The notes: a model not told the origin generated them from the letters alone. Positions 7,876 to 15,163 are shown, counted from the stretch's first letter. The stretch: DNA of 34,802 nucleotides from Gammaproteobacteria bacterium (GCA_030066335.1 JASJBV010000005.1:1-34802); one strand, 5' to 3'. A program made the numbers and translations.

Positions 7876-8013
7876 GCACAGGGACGTGCTTATGCTGGGA
7901 GGCCATGGATGGCAACGAGCAGTATTTACATGGATGCACTTCGACAATATGCTCCTGCATTGTCTACCTACGGCCATCCATGGCCTAGTATGCCGTGAAG
8001 CACAGGGATGTGC
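7876..8013. repeat. Composite palindromic intergenic element between sspA and sspB
   Basis: A 14-bp perfect inverted repeat (AGGCCATGGATGGC 7900-7913, GCCATCCATGGCCT 7973-7986) encloses about 59 nt. It is flanked by near-perfect 14-bp direct repeats, GCACAGGGACGTGC (7876-7889) and GCACAGGGATGTGC (8000-8013), each itself a small hairpin (GCAC/GTGC). Inside, on the minus strand, is copy 2 of the covarying hairpin (7943-7964). The layout is MITE-like or REP/BIME-like, with no coding capacity. It begins directly at the T-run of the sspA terminator. A 63-aa ORF (7995-8186) that crosses its right end is not considered real. Confidence 0.7.
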
Positions 8014-8149
8014 GAGAACGGCGCTTGTGCATGGATAAGCTTAGCAAAGCCTATGTGCTGCTGTTCCAAACCTGTCACTTGTCGGACTGGAAACTACCGA
8101 TCAGGATATTTGTGACGGATGCACTCCTACCGGAAGCCCTCGGAAGCGC

Positions 8150-8155
8150 TATAAT
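8150..8155 (+). promoter_or_regulatory. Probable -10 box of the sspB promoter
   Basis: A perfect TATAAT lies 31 nt before the sspB ATG. The -35 at 17-nt spacing (CTACCG) is poor, so an activator may be needed. A start near 8162 would leave a short leader. No clear Shine-Dalgarno precedes the ATG. After the strong terminator behind sspA, sspB needs its own promoter, which supports this call. Confidence 0.5.
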
Positions 8156-8185
8156 CAGGATAAAGGAATATCGATTACAAGACTA

Positions 8186-8587
8186 ATGACCTCGAATAAA
8201 CCCTATCTGATCCGCGCCCTGTATGAATGGCTGGTCGATAATGATGCGACGCCACACATCATGGTGAATTCCCGTCATCCCCAGGTTGAAATTCCGCCCG
8301 GGATCGAGAAAGACGGCCAGGTGGTGTTGAATATTGCCAACCGTGCGGTGCGGGGTCTGCAGATCCTCAACGACCATATTCAATTTTCCGCGCGTTTCAA
8401 TGGCGTCCCCCATGACATCTTCATTCCGATCGAGGCGGTGATGGCGATCTACAGCCTGGAGGATGGCGAGGGCATGATGTTTGCCGAGGATAACTCCGGC
8501 GCAGAATCGACCGAAGCGCAGTCCGAAGACGCTGATGCCCAGTCAGCGCAGAAGCGAAACCGGCCCGGCCTGAAAATCGTCAAGTAG
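8186..8587 (+). CDS. sspB: ClpXP protease specificity-enhancing factor SspB
   Basis: 133 aa. The substrate-binding domain (about 1-105) has the typical opening PYLIRALYEWLVDND, the stretch HPQVEIPPGI and the segment NGVPHDIFIPIEAVMAIYS. An acidic, Ala/Glu/Ser-rich flexible linker follows. The protein ends in RPGLKIVK, which matches the C-terminal ClpX-docking motif. SspB tethers ssrA-tagged peptides from stalled ribosomes, and RseA fragments, to ClpXP. The gene is cut off from sspA by a terminator and a repeat element. The next gene starts on the base after its stop codon, so those two are probably co-transcribed. Confidence 0.95.
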   Translation: MTSNKPYLIRALYEWLVDNDATPHIMVNSRHPQVEIPPGIEKDGQVVLNIANRAVRGLQILNDHIQFSARFNGVPHDIFIPIEAVMAIYSLEDGEGMMFAEDNSGAESTEAQSEDADAQSAQKRNRPGLKIVK

Positions 8588-9469
8588 ATGAATAAGGCGG
8601 ATTTACCTATCGGCATCGTCGGCGTGGGCCTGATGGGGCATGGTATCGCCAGGAGTATCCAGCAGCATGGTTACTCGATTTCGCTGCTGGAGCATGCCGG
8701 CAACCAGCCGCTGGATGACCTGCTGGAAAAGGGGGCAGAGCTGGTGCAGACCCCGGCAGACCTGGCCGCTGCCAGCGAAATCATCATTATCTGTGTGACC
8801 GGTTCGCCCGAGGTGGAGCAGGTCGTGTTTGCCGAGGATGGGATCCTGCAGGGTATCCAGCCAGGTAACATCGTGATTGACTGCTCAACCGCGATCCCCG
8901 CCTCGACGCTAAAGGTTTACCAGGCCCTGAGCGAGGCCGGTGCCCGCTATATCGATGCGCCGATGACACGTACCCCGAGGGAGGCCGAGGAAGGTCGGCT
9001 CAACCTGATCGTCGGCGGCGACCCGGTATTGTTTGATTCCTTACTGCCGCTGCTGCAGTGTTTTGCCGAAAATATCACCCTGGCCGGAGCGGTTGGTAGC
9101 GGTCATCAAATGAAGCTGTTGCATAATTTCGTCTCCCTCGGGTTTTCTGCGTTGTTGGCCGAAGCCACCGCCAGTGCCCGCCGTGCCGGTATCGAAGATG
9201 AGGTGTTGATCGAAGTTCTGGCCAAAGGCGGCGGCGGCGGGGTGATCCTGCAGCGCCTGGCCCCTTATATCCAGCAGGGCGATGACAGTGGGTTTCGTTT
9301 TTCCATCGCCAATGCCGCCAAGGACATGGGGTATTACCAGGAAATGCTGGCGAGTATGGATTTTGATGGCAGTATCGCCAACGTGGTGAATGATCTGTAT
9401 CAACGGGCGCTGGCTGACACGCCGGCGCAGACCCCGGTGCCGCGTCTGCTCGATTTTCTGTCGCAGTAA
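8588..9469 (+). CDS. NAD(P)-dependent beta-hydroxyacid dehydrogenase (3-hydroxyisobutyrate dehydrogenase family)
   Basis: 293 aa. The Rossmann motif is GVGLMG (GxGxxG, G12/G14/G17). The all-helical C-terminal domain holds the catalytic lysine K176 in SGHQMKLLHN. The substrate loop normally written DAPVSGG reads DAPMTRTPREAEEG here, so the substrate may differ from hydroxyisobutyrate or tartronate semialdehyde; the exact reaction cannot be named. A GGGGG run (about 214-218) lies in the linker where the family has a Gly-rich segment. It starts immediately after the sspB stop with no gap, and converges on yraN (12 nt between stops). From memory, P. aeruginosa has a gmhA-like and a BON-domain gene at this position, so this gene looks like a lineage-specific replacement. 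Confidence 0.88.
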   Translation: MNKADLPIGIVGVGLMGHGIARSIQQHGYSISLLEHAGNQPLDDLLEKGAELVQTPADLAAASEIIIICVTGSPEVEQVVFAEDGILQGIQPGNIVIDCSTAIPASTLKVYQALSEAGARYIDAPMTRTPREAEEGRLNLIVGGDPVLFDSLLPLLQCFAENITLAGAVGSGHQMKLLHNFVSLGFSALLAEATASARRAGIEDEVLIEVLAKGGGGGVILQRLAPYIQQGDDSGFRFSIANAAKDMGYYQEMLASMDFDGSIANVVNDLYQRALADTPAQTPVPRLLDFLSQ

Positions 9470-9481
9470 ACTTAGCCTGGC

Positions 9482-9856
9482 TCAATAAGATGCCGCGTCG
9501 AACGCGTTAGGTATCCATTCAATCTGCGCTTGCTGCGGACCGGGCTGGTCCTGGATCAGCAACGCATCAAAGCGAACATCATGCTGCTGGAATTGCTGAT
9601 GGTGACTGATAAAGCTCAGGGCGCTGCGGCTGATTTTTTGTTGTTTGCTGGGCGGGATGCTGTAGGCGGCACCACCGAATGCTTGGCTGGTGCGATATTT
9701 GACCTCGATAAAACACAGCTGATTCTGATCCAGCATGATCAGGTCGATCTCGCCGAAACGACAATGATAGTTCTGCTCCACCAGCTTGAGTCCCTGCAGT
9801 TGCAGCCAGTGTAATGCCTGTTGCTCGAAATACAGTCCCTTGTGTTTGTTGCTCAT
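9482..9856 (-). CDS. yraN: YraN/UPF0102 family endonuclease-like protein
   Basis: 124 aa. The restriction-endonuclease-like core is visible: an N-terminal helix (GLYFEQQALHWLQLQG), then NYHCRFGEIDLIMLD and CFIEVKYRTS, supplying the E-D-ExK acidic/lysine set. It has no signal peptide or membrane span. Its role is unproven; family members sit beside lpoA and rsmI in many proteobacteria, as here. Its ATG overlaps the lpoA stop by 4 nt, so the two are translated from one message. It is slightly longer than the typical ~120 aa. Confidence 0.92.
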   Translation of the reverse strand: MSNKHKGLYFEQQALHWLQLQGLKLVEQNYHCRFGEIDLIMLDQNQLCFIEVKYRTSQAFGGAAYSIPPSKQQKISRSALSFISHHQQFQQHDVRFDALLIQDQPGPQQAQIEWIPNAFDAASY

Positions 9857-11799
9857 TGATTGTCGACGATTTCGAACTCCGAGCCGAGTAGTTTGGATTT
9901 GCCGCGTTCAAAGGTTGCCAGTAACAGCTGACGATGGATGCGTCCCTGCCGGTCGAGGCTGACCTGGCCGCTGTTCAGGGCCAGCTCCTGCTCCGGGTTT
10001 ACCAGCAGCTTGCGCAGGGCGGGGATCAGGCGATAGGCATCGAGGCCGAGGGCAAAGAACTTGGCATAGCGCTGGCTCTGGTTCGGCCAGTTCTGGCGGA
10101 TCTGCTGGTAATCGGCATTGTTGTCATGGTCGAGTGCCCAGGGGGTATCGACGTACAGGATCTCGTTGAGATCGCGATCGGCATCGGTATCGGTAACCCC
10201 GGAGGAAATGCTGGAGGTGGCATACACCGGCAGGTCCTTGGCATGATGGAATTTCAACTGCGGCTTGATCAACCTGGCCTGGCGAGGATTGCCGGCAATG
10301 AATACCATGTCCACATCGCGGCGTCGGCGCGGAATGAATTCCGCTTTCTGGTCGATGACCTTTTGCAGGATGGAGAGACGGCTTTGACTGCTGTTCAGAT
10401 TCAATAGCTGCTTGATCGATGCCGAGTAATCATTCTTGCGCGACGGGTAGTTTTGACTGGCGACGACCTGGCCGCCGAGGCCTTCAAAGCGCTCGGTGAA
10501 AGCTTTTTGCAAACGTTCGCCGAGTTTGTTGTCCGGGGTCAGGGTCACCGCATGGTAGCGGCCATGGATCAGGGCGAAATCGGCAATCTGCTCGGCCTCG
10601 TCCTCCGGCCGCAGACCGAACTGATACAGGTTGTTGATGCCGATGCTGGCATCATCCGCGTAATTCAGGGTCAGGGTCGGCACCTGCAGTGATTCGTTCA
10701 TCTGCAATTGATTCACCAGTTTCTTATCCAGCGGCCCGACGATAAAGTCGGCGCCATTCTGAATCGCCTGGTTGTACTGGATCAGAAACTCTTCCGGATT
10801 GTCGCTGACGTTGACGATCTCGAGTTCCGGCTTGGCCGCCGGGTCATTGTAATAGGCATGCAGGAATCCGTTCTGGATCGCCTCGGCCACGTTTTTGAAC
10901 TTGTCGGAAAACGGCAGCATCAACGCGATGCGGGTCGGCACGATATGGATCAGGCGGCTTTCGCTCAACAGCTTCTCGCTGTAATAAAGTCCTGCTTCAT
11001 GCGTCGGATATAACTCGTACCACTTCTTGACCCACGGCTCCATCTTGCTCGGCAGCATATTGGAGCGACGCGCGATCAGGTTGAGTTCGAGCCAGCCGCG
11101 CATCTGCGGTTCCTGTTTCTGATACAGAGCGTCGATGACATTGGATTCGGAGATCCGGTTCAGCGCATCCCAGATAAATTCCTGGTTCTGCTGGATTTCG
11201 GCCTCGCTGTCGAGATACTGGCTGATCTGCATGCGCAGCTGGGCCGATTCCATCGGGTTGCCGATGGCGAGAATGCCCTCGGAACGGATAGTCAGCGCCA
11301 GCACCTTGTAATCGTCGTCGACCAGCGTCTCCAGGTCCGGTAAGTTACCCAGGCTTTGATAGGTCTTGCCGTTGTCGAAATAGATGCCCGAAAGTAACAC
11401 GTCTCGATGAGTCAGTTCCGGCTCCAGCAGTTCTTCTTCCGCCAGTGATTGATACAGGTTCTGGACATCCTCGTAGCGTTGCATCTGGTACAGCATCAAT
11501 GCCATTTTCTGCAGATAGCGCGAGCGCTCCGGTTGCTCCGAGTTCTGCGCCAGGTACTGGTACATGCTCGCCGCTGGTTCCCATTCCTGTTGCTGTTCGT
11601 ATTGCTCGGCAATCAGCCGGTCCTCGATCGTGGTCTTGCCGGTCAGCGGCGGTCCTTCCAGTTCCGGGCCCGGGCCGGGGGCCTGACAGCCGAAGATGAA
11701 CAGGGCGGCTGCCAGCAGTAACAGCAGCCTGAGAGGGCGGAATAAAGCAGGGTGATCAGCAGGTTGATGCTGGCCGAGTTGGTGGGCGATTTCGAACAT
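9853..11799 (-). CDS. lpoA: Penicillin-binding protein activator LpoA (outer-membrane lipoprotein)
   Basis: 648 aa from the ATG at 11799; the ORF track extends 9 codons further to a TTG at 11826 and is less likely. An N-terminal hydrophobic segment (RLLLLLAAALFIFGC) leads to C38. The lipobox reads I-F-G-C, with an unusual Phe at -2. An N-terminal TPR-like domain (about 55-255; repeats such as EWEPAASMYQYLAQN) precedes a periplasmic-binding-protein fold (about 280-640; RIALMLPFSDKFKNVAEAIQ, DFIVGPLDKKLVNQL, MVFIAGNPRQARLI). LpoA reaches through the periplasm to activate PBP1A. It is followed by yraN (4-nt overlap) and is divergent from rsmI with 56 nt between starts, which must hold promoters for both directions. 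Confidence 0.93.
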   Translation of the reverse strand: MFEIAHQLGQHQPADHPALFRPLRLLLLLAAALFIFGCQAPGPGPELEGPPLTGKTTIEDRLIAEQYEQQQEWEPAASMYQYLAQNSEQPERSRYLQKMALMLYQMQRYEDVQNLYQSLAEEELLEPELTHRDVLLSGIYFDNGKTYQSLGNLPDLETLVDDDYKVLALTIRSEGILAIGNPMESAQLRMQISQYLDSEAEIQQNQEFIWDALNRISESNVIDALYQKQEPQMRGWLELNLIARRSNMLPSKMEPWVKKWYELYPTHEAGLYYSEKLLSESRLIHIVPTRIALMLPFSDKFKNVAEAIQNGFLHAYYNDPAAKPELEIVNVSDNPEEFLIQYNQAIQNGADFIVGPLDKKLVNQLQMNESLQVPTLTLNYADDASIGINNLYQFGLRPEDEAEQIADFALIHGRYHAVTLTPDNKLGERLQKAFTERFEGLGGQVVASQNYPSRKNDYSASIKQLLNLNSSQSRLSILQKVIDQKAEFIPRRRRDVDMVFIAGNPRQARLIKPQLKFHHAKDLPVYATSSISSGVTDTDADRDLNEILYVDTPWALDHDNNADYQQIRQNWPNQSQRYAKFFALGLDAYRLIPALRKLLVNPEQELALNSGQVSLDRQGRIHRQLLLATFERGKSKLLGSEFEIVDNQ

Positions 11800-11807
11800 G
11801 TCCGGTC

Positions 11808-11816
11808 TGTTACAAT
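11808..11816 (+). promoter_or_regulatory. Extended -10 promoter candidate for rsmI
   Basis: TGT-TACAAT is a TGn-extended -10 sequence 39 nt before the rsmI ATG. There is no good -35, as is allowed for extended -10 promoters. It lies in the 56-nt gap between the divergent lpoA and rsmI starts. Confidence 0.45.
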
Positions 11817-11855
11817 GCGATACCAATTGCTTAGTTTACATGGTTAACTGGTTAA

Positions 11856-12701
11856 ATGTCAGGCAAACTTTATATCGTCGCCACCCCCATCGGTAACCTC
11901 GATGACATCAGCCTGCGCGCGATCGATACGCTACGCGAGGTCGACCTGGTTGCCGCCGAGGACACCCGCCACAGCCAGGGCCTGTTGCGTCACCTGGGCC
12001 TGCACAAGTCGATGATTTCGCTGCATGAACACAACGAGCGGGAACGCATCCAGCGCATCCGGCAGGAGCTGGAGCAGGGCCGAAATATCGCCCTGATCTC
12101 GGATGCCGGCACCCCGCTGATATCCGATCCCGGGTTTCCGCTGGTGCGGGCGTTGGTCGAAGCCGGCCTCGAGGTGGTGCCGGTCCCCGGTGCCAGTAGC
12201 CTGCTCGCCGCGTTATGTGCCGCGGGCCTGCCCACCGATCATTTCAGTTTCCATGGCTTCCTGCCGCACAAGAAGGCCGAGCGGCGGACGCGTATCGAGG
12301 CCCTTAAACGGCTCGCCGGGACCCAGGTTCTGTTCGAGTCGACGCACAGAATCCTGGCCTTGCTGGAGCAAATCGGCGAGGTCATGCCCGCGGCGCAGCT
12401 GGTCGTCGCCAAGGAGCTGACCAAGCAGCATGAACGTTTCATTCGCGGTGATGCCGCGCAATGTCTGCAGGAACTGGCCAGCGATCCGTTGCTGAAAAAG
12501 GGTGAATTCGTGGTGCTGATTCATCAGCCGCGTCAGCAGCAGACGGATACGCTGGCCATCGACAGCGACCAGCTGTTGCGCCGGCTTTTGCAGGATCTGC
12601 CGTTGAAAAAAGCGGTGAAGCTGGCGGTCGACATCACCGGCCAGAAGAAAAACCAGCTGTATCAAAGGGCCCTGCAGATCAACGATGATAACGAGGCCTG
12701 A
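11856..12701 (+). CDS. rsmI: 16S rRNA (cytidine1402-2'-O)-methyltransferase RsmI
   Basis: 281 aa. It has the tetrapyrrole-methylase fold characteristic of RsmI: LYIVATPIGNLDDISLRA at the start, AAEDTRHS, LISDAGTPLISDPG, and VPVPGASSLLAAL, ending its catalytic part near 235 (KGEFVVLIH), followed by a short C-terminal helical domain. It uses S-adenosylmethionine to add a 2'-O-methyl to C1402 at the ribosomal P-site; RsmH, encoded downstream here, adds the N4-methyl on the same base. rnpB follows after about 60 nt with its own promoter. The gene order rsmI-rnpB-mraZ-rsmH is known from other gammaproteobacteria. Confidence 0.96.
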   Translation: MSGKLYIVATPIGNLDDISLRAIDTLREVDLVAAEDTRHSQGLLRHLGLHKSMISLHEHNERERIQRIRQELEQGRNIALISDAGTPLISDPGFPLVRALVEAGLEVVPVPGASSLLAALCAAGLPTDHFSFHGFLPHKKAERRTRIEALKRLAGTQVLFESTHRILALLEQIGEVMPAAQLVVAKELTKQHERFIRGDAAQCLQELASDPLLKKGEFVVLIHQPRQQQTDTLAIDSDQLLRRLLQDLPLKKAVKLAVDITGQKKNQLYQRALQINDDNEA

Positions 12702-12728
12702 TTGCAGCGCATACGAGCTAAACGCCTA

Positions 12729-12757
12729 TTCATTGTTGTCGCCAGATTGGTTAAAAT
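12729..12757 (+). promoter_or_regulatory. rnpB promoter
   Basis: TTCATT (12729-12734) and TAAAAT (12752-12757) are separated by exactly 17 nt. The predicted start, about 7 nt downstream, falls at the 5' end of the RNase P RNA P1 stem (12765), which supports the call even though the -35 matches only three of six bases. Confidence 0.6.
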
Positions 12758-12764
12758 AGCACCA

Positions 12765-13107
12765 AGTCAGCCGGATAATCGCTGGTATCGTCAGATACTG
12801 GAGGAAAGTCCGGGCTCCACAGGGCAGGGTGCCAGGTAACACCTGGGGGGCGTGAGCCTACGGAAAGTGCCGCAGAAAATATACCGCCTGCCAGCTTGCT
12901 GGCAGGTAAGGGTGAAATGGTGCGGTAAGAGCGCACCGCGCTGCTGGTAACAGCAGTGGCAGGGTAAACCCCACTCGGAGCAAGACCAAATAGGAAAGCG
13001 ATGGCGCGGCCCGCGTTGCTTTCGGGTTGGTCGCTTGAGGCCGGTTGGTGACTTCCGGTCCAGATGAATGATTATCCAAGACAGAACCCGGCTTACAGGC
13101 TGACTTT
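12765..13107 (+). ncRNA. rnpB: RNase P RNA (M1 RNA, bacterial type A)
   Basis: The catalytic RNA of RNase P, which trims tRNA 5' leaders. P1 is formed by AGTCAGCC (12765-12772) and GGCTGACT (13098-13105). Conserved stretches include GAGGAAAGTCCGGGCTCC (12801-12818), AGGGCAGGGTGCCAGGTAAC, GGTGCGGTAAGAGCGCACCG, GGAGCAAGACCAAATAGG, GATGAATGATTATCCA and GACAGAACCCGGCTTA near the 3' end. Length (~343 nt) fits type A. P1 is followed at once by a T-run (13105-13110), which could help end transcription. Ends are accurate to a few bases. Minus-strand ORFs over this region are shadows. Confidence 0.97.
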
Positions 13108-13116
13108 TTTAATTTC

Positions 13117-13256
13117 ACCACGAAGAACTCGAAGAACACGAAGGTTTTTAAGGCATTCGCTCGTCATTTAGTATGCTGTTATCTTTGCAAGTGGTGCGGT
13201 CTCAGAATCAGTCACTCAGCAATATCAAACTTCGTGATCTTCGTGCCCTTCGTGGT
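13117..13256. repeat. Inverted pair of degenerate CACGAAG repeats
   Basis: The left arm (13117-13144) and the reverse complement of the right arm (13229-13256) agree at 23 of 28 positions. Each arm is a short tandem of a 9-bp unit close to CACGAAGAA (three units per arm). They enclose about 84 nt with no coding potential. This looks like a small dispersed or MITE-like palindrome, placed just after rnpB and about 165 nt before the dcw promoter. As RNA it could fold into a long imperfect hairpin. Confidence 0.65.
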
Positions 13257-13421
13257 TAATTACCCCCTCAAAACCCCGTTACATCAGCATCTCTTAATAT
13301 TTTACTTTAAGTTTGTGTGGTTAATGGTTGTTTTTTAATACTGATAACCGTTCGTCATAAAACAAATCGCTAAGTCCTTGTTGTCATTAAAGAAATTCTA
13401 TTCACCAAAGCCGTTTTTTAC
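13257..13421 (+). other. A/T-rich spacer upstream of the mraZ promoter
   Basis: No gene, RNA or repeat was recognised. The stretch is clearly more A/T-rich than its surroundings (TTTTTTAATACTG, AATATTTTACTTTAAG), as is common upstream of strong promoters. It may contain UP-element-like or factor-binding DNA, but no specific site could be named. Confidence 0.35.
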
Positions 13422-13449
13422 TTGACTTGTGGGGTTTCTGGGCCATACT
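13422..13449 (+). promoter_or_regulatory. dcw cluster (mraZ) promoter
   Basis: TTGACT (13422-13427) matches five of six -35 bases and CATACT (13444-13449) four of six -10 bases, with a 16-nt spacer. It lies about 50 nt before the mraZ GTG and directly upstream of the GTG-repeat operator. This corresponds in position to the mra promoter that drives the first division genes in other gammaproteobacteria. Confidence 0.65.
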
Positions 13450-13459
13450 GTGTCTATTG

Positions 13460-13489
13460 GTGGGGAATAGTGTCATTTTGTGGATAATA
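13460..13489 (+). promoter_or_regulatory. Putative MraZ operator (three 10-bp GTG direct repeats)
   Basis: GTGGGGAATA, GTGTCATTTT and GTGGATAATA follow each other without gap, giving TGGGG-N5-TGTCA-N5-TGGAT. E. coli MraZ is known to bind TGGGN repeats with 5-nt spacers in front of its own gene, so this fits an autoregulatory site. A further GTGGGG at 13429-13434, inside the promoter spacer, is 31 bp (about three helical turns) upstream of the first repeat. The site covers the likely transcription start, so binding would repress. Confidence 0.6.
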
Positions 13490-13500
13490 AAGGCGTATAA

Positions 13501-13950
13501 GTGCTTAAATTCCGAGGGGCCTCAAATCTATCGCTAGATGCCAAGGGCAGGATGGTATTGCCTGCGCGTTATCGTGAGCGTCTGGCCGAAATATCTAATA
13601 GTCAGCTGGTGGTGACCATTGACACCGATCAGCCCTGCCTGTTGTTGTATCCGCTCAATGAATGGGAAATCGTCGAAGACAAGATCAACGCGTTGCCTGG
13701 TTTTAACAAGGTGGTGCGCAAGATCCAGCGCAAGCTGATTGGTTATGCCACCGATATCGAAGTGGATGCCAACGGTCGGATCCTGCTGTCAGGCCCGCTG
13801 CGGACCTACGCCAAGCTGGAAAAGAAAGTGGTTCTGATTGGTCAGGGCAATAAGTTCGAACTTTGGGATGAGCAGTTGTGGGAGCAGCACTGCATGGAGC
13901 AGGATGACGATGACGAGATCCCACCGTCACTGGCGGAGTTGTCACTATGA
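13501..13950 (+). CDS. mraZ: Transcriptional regulator MraZ
   Basis: 149 aa, starting with GTG. AGG at 13491-13493, 7 nt upstream, supports this start. Two tandem AbrB/SpoVT-like swapped-hairpin units each carry the DxxGR motif: DAKGR (13-17) and DANGR (89-93). MraZ forms a ring-shaped oligomer that binds repeats in front of the dcw operon and represses it; excess MraZ is countered by RsmH in E. coli. It is the first gene of the cluster, and its stop overlaps the rsmH start (ATGA). The acidic C-terminus (EQDDDDEIPPS) is a tail of no recognised function. Confidence 0.96.
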   Translation: MLKFRGASNLSLDAKGRMVLPARYRERLAEISNSQLVVTIDTDQPCLLLYPLNEWEIVEDKINALPGFNKVVRKIQRKLIGYATDIEVDANGRILLSGPLRTYAKLEKKVVLIGQGNKFELWDEQLWEQHCMEQDDDDEIPPSLAELSL

Positions 13951-14891
13951 GCCAGTCTGAGTTCTCGCATCAACCGGTTTTATTCCACGAGGTGCTGGAG
14001 GCATTGGCGATCAAACCCGATGGAGTCTACGTCGACGGTACTTTCGGTCGTGGCGGCCATGCCGCTGCGATTCTACAGCGCCTCAATGAGCATGGGCGCC
14101 TGCTGGTGATGGACAAGGACCCCGAGGCTATTGCCACTGCGCAGCAGGCCTACGCTGATGATGCGCGGGTGACCGTGATTCATGACGATTATGCGCATAT
14201 GTTGGATCAACTGGATCAAAGGGGGCTGAGGCAACTGGTCGATGGCGTCTTGCTCGATCTCGGCGTGTCTTCGCCGCAATTGGATGATGCCAGTCGTGGT
14301 TTCAGTTTCCAGCACAATGGGCCGCTGGATATGCGGATGAATCCGCAGCAGGGCATGTCGGCGGCTGAATGGATCATGACGGCGAGCGAGAAAGAGATCG
14401 CCGCGGTGTTATGGGAACTGGGTGAGGAACGTTTTTCGCGCCGGATCGCGCGGCGCATCGTCGACTATCGGCAGCAGCAGCCCATCAACGACACGGCCAC
14501 CCTGGCCAACCTGATCAGTGAATGTGTGCCTAAGGCCAAGCAGCATAAGCATCCGGCCACGCGCAGTTTTCAGGCGATCCGGATCCGGGTCAACGAGGAG
14601 CTGGAGCATATCCAGCACCTGTTGAACGATATCTTCGAGGTGTTGAAGATCGGCGGGCGCCTGCTGGTGATCAGTTTCCATTCGCTCGAGGACCGCTTGA
14701 TCAAGCGGTTTTTCAAACAGCATTCGACGGCCCCGGCGCTGCCCAGAGGTTTACCGTTGCGTGATAGCGAGATCCCGGTGAGCGTGCGCCTGCGCACCAT
14801 CGGTAAAGCGATCAAGGCCGGTGCCGAAGAGGTCGCGGTCAATCCGCGCGCCCGCAGCGCGGTGCTCAGAATAGCCGAACGGGTAGCCTGA
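13947..14891 (+). CDS. rsmH: 16S rRNA (cytosine1402-N4)-methyltransferase RsmH
   Basis: 314 aa. Opens with HQPVLFHEVLEAL and the SAM-binding DGTFGRGGH (29-37), then VMDKDPEA, LLDLGVSSPQLDDASRGFSF, PLDMRMN and, late in the chain, ISFHSLEDRLIKRFF; all are RsmH hallmarks. It methylates N4 of C1402 in 16S rRNA, the base whose ribose is methylated by RsmI, encoded 1.2 kb upstream. Overlaps mraZ by 4 nt and ftsL by 1 nt. Length is normal for the family. Confidence 0.97.
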   Translation: MSQSEFSHQPVLFHEVLEALAIKPDGVYVDGTFGRGGHAAAILQRLNEHGRLLVMDKDPEAIATAQQAYADDARVTVIHDDYAHMLDQLDQRGLRQLVDGVLLDLGVSSPQLDDASRGFSFQHNGPLDMRMNPQQGMSAAEWIMTASEKEIAAVLWELGEERFSRRIARRIVDYRQQQPINDTATLANLISECVPKAKQHKHPATRSFQAIRIRVNEELEHIQHLLNDIFEVLKIGGRLLVISFHSLEDRLIKRFFKQHSTAPALPRGLPLRDSEIPVSVRLRTIGKAIKAGAEEVAVNPRARSAVLRIAERVA

Positions 14892-15163
14892 TGACCAAAT
14901 TGTACTGGCTGATGCTGCTGATCGTTCTGGTAACCGGCAGCGCGCTGACCGTGATTTATGTCAAGCATGAGAGCCGTTTGTTGTTCGCGGAATTACGTAA
15001 GGTGCAAAAACAGCAGGATGAGCAGGTGATTCACTGGAGCCGTCTGCAGTTACAGAATAGCACCCTGGTCACGCAATCCAATGTGGAGACGGTGGCACGC
15101 AAGAAGCTGGGTATGGTGCTGCCGGAACGGGTACAAATTGTGACTCTGAAAGATCATGAGTGA
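14891..15163 (+). CDS. ftsL: Cell division protein FtsL
   Basis: 90 aa, a bitopic inner-membrane protein. The cytoplasmic N-terminus is only a few residues, then comes a membrane span (about 4-23, YWLMLLIVLVTGSALTVIYV), then a coiled-coil-forming periplasmic segment (HESRLLFAELRKVQKQQDEQ), ending in the VETVARKKLGMVLPERVQIV region typical of the family. FtsL forms the FtsQBL subcomplex that activates FtsWI. FtsB is not in this window. Identity rests on position between rsmH and ftsI plus topology and the C-terminal motif. Confidence 0.92.
   Translation: MTKLYWLMLLIVLVTGSALTVIYVKHESRLLFAELRKVQKQQDEQVIHWSRLQLQNSTLVTQSNVETVARKKLGMVLPERVQIVTLKDHE

Noticed and set aside
7995-8186. 63-aa ORF before sspB
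   Set aside because: It starts in the palindromic element, runs through the sspB promoter, and has no recognisable features.
12751-13139. Minus-strand ORFs over rnpB
   Set aside because: The region is the RNase P RNA; such ORFs are often annotated by mistake over this gene.
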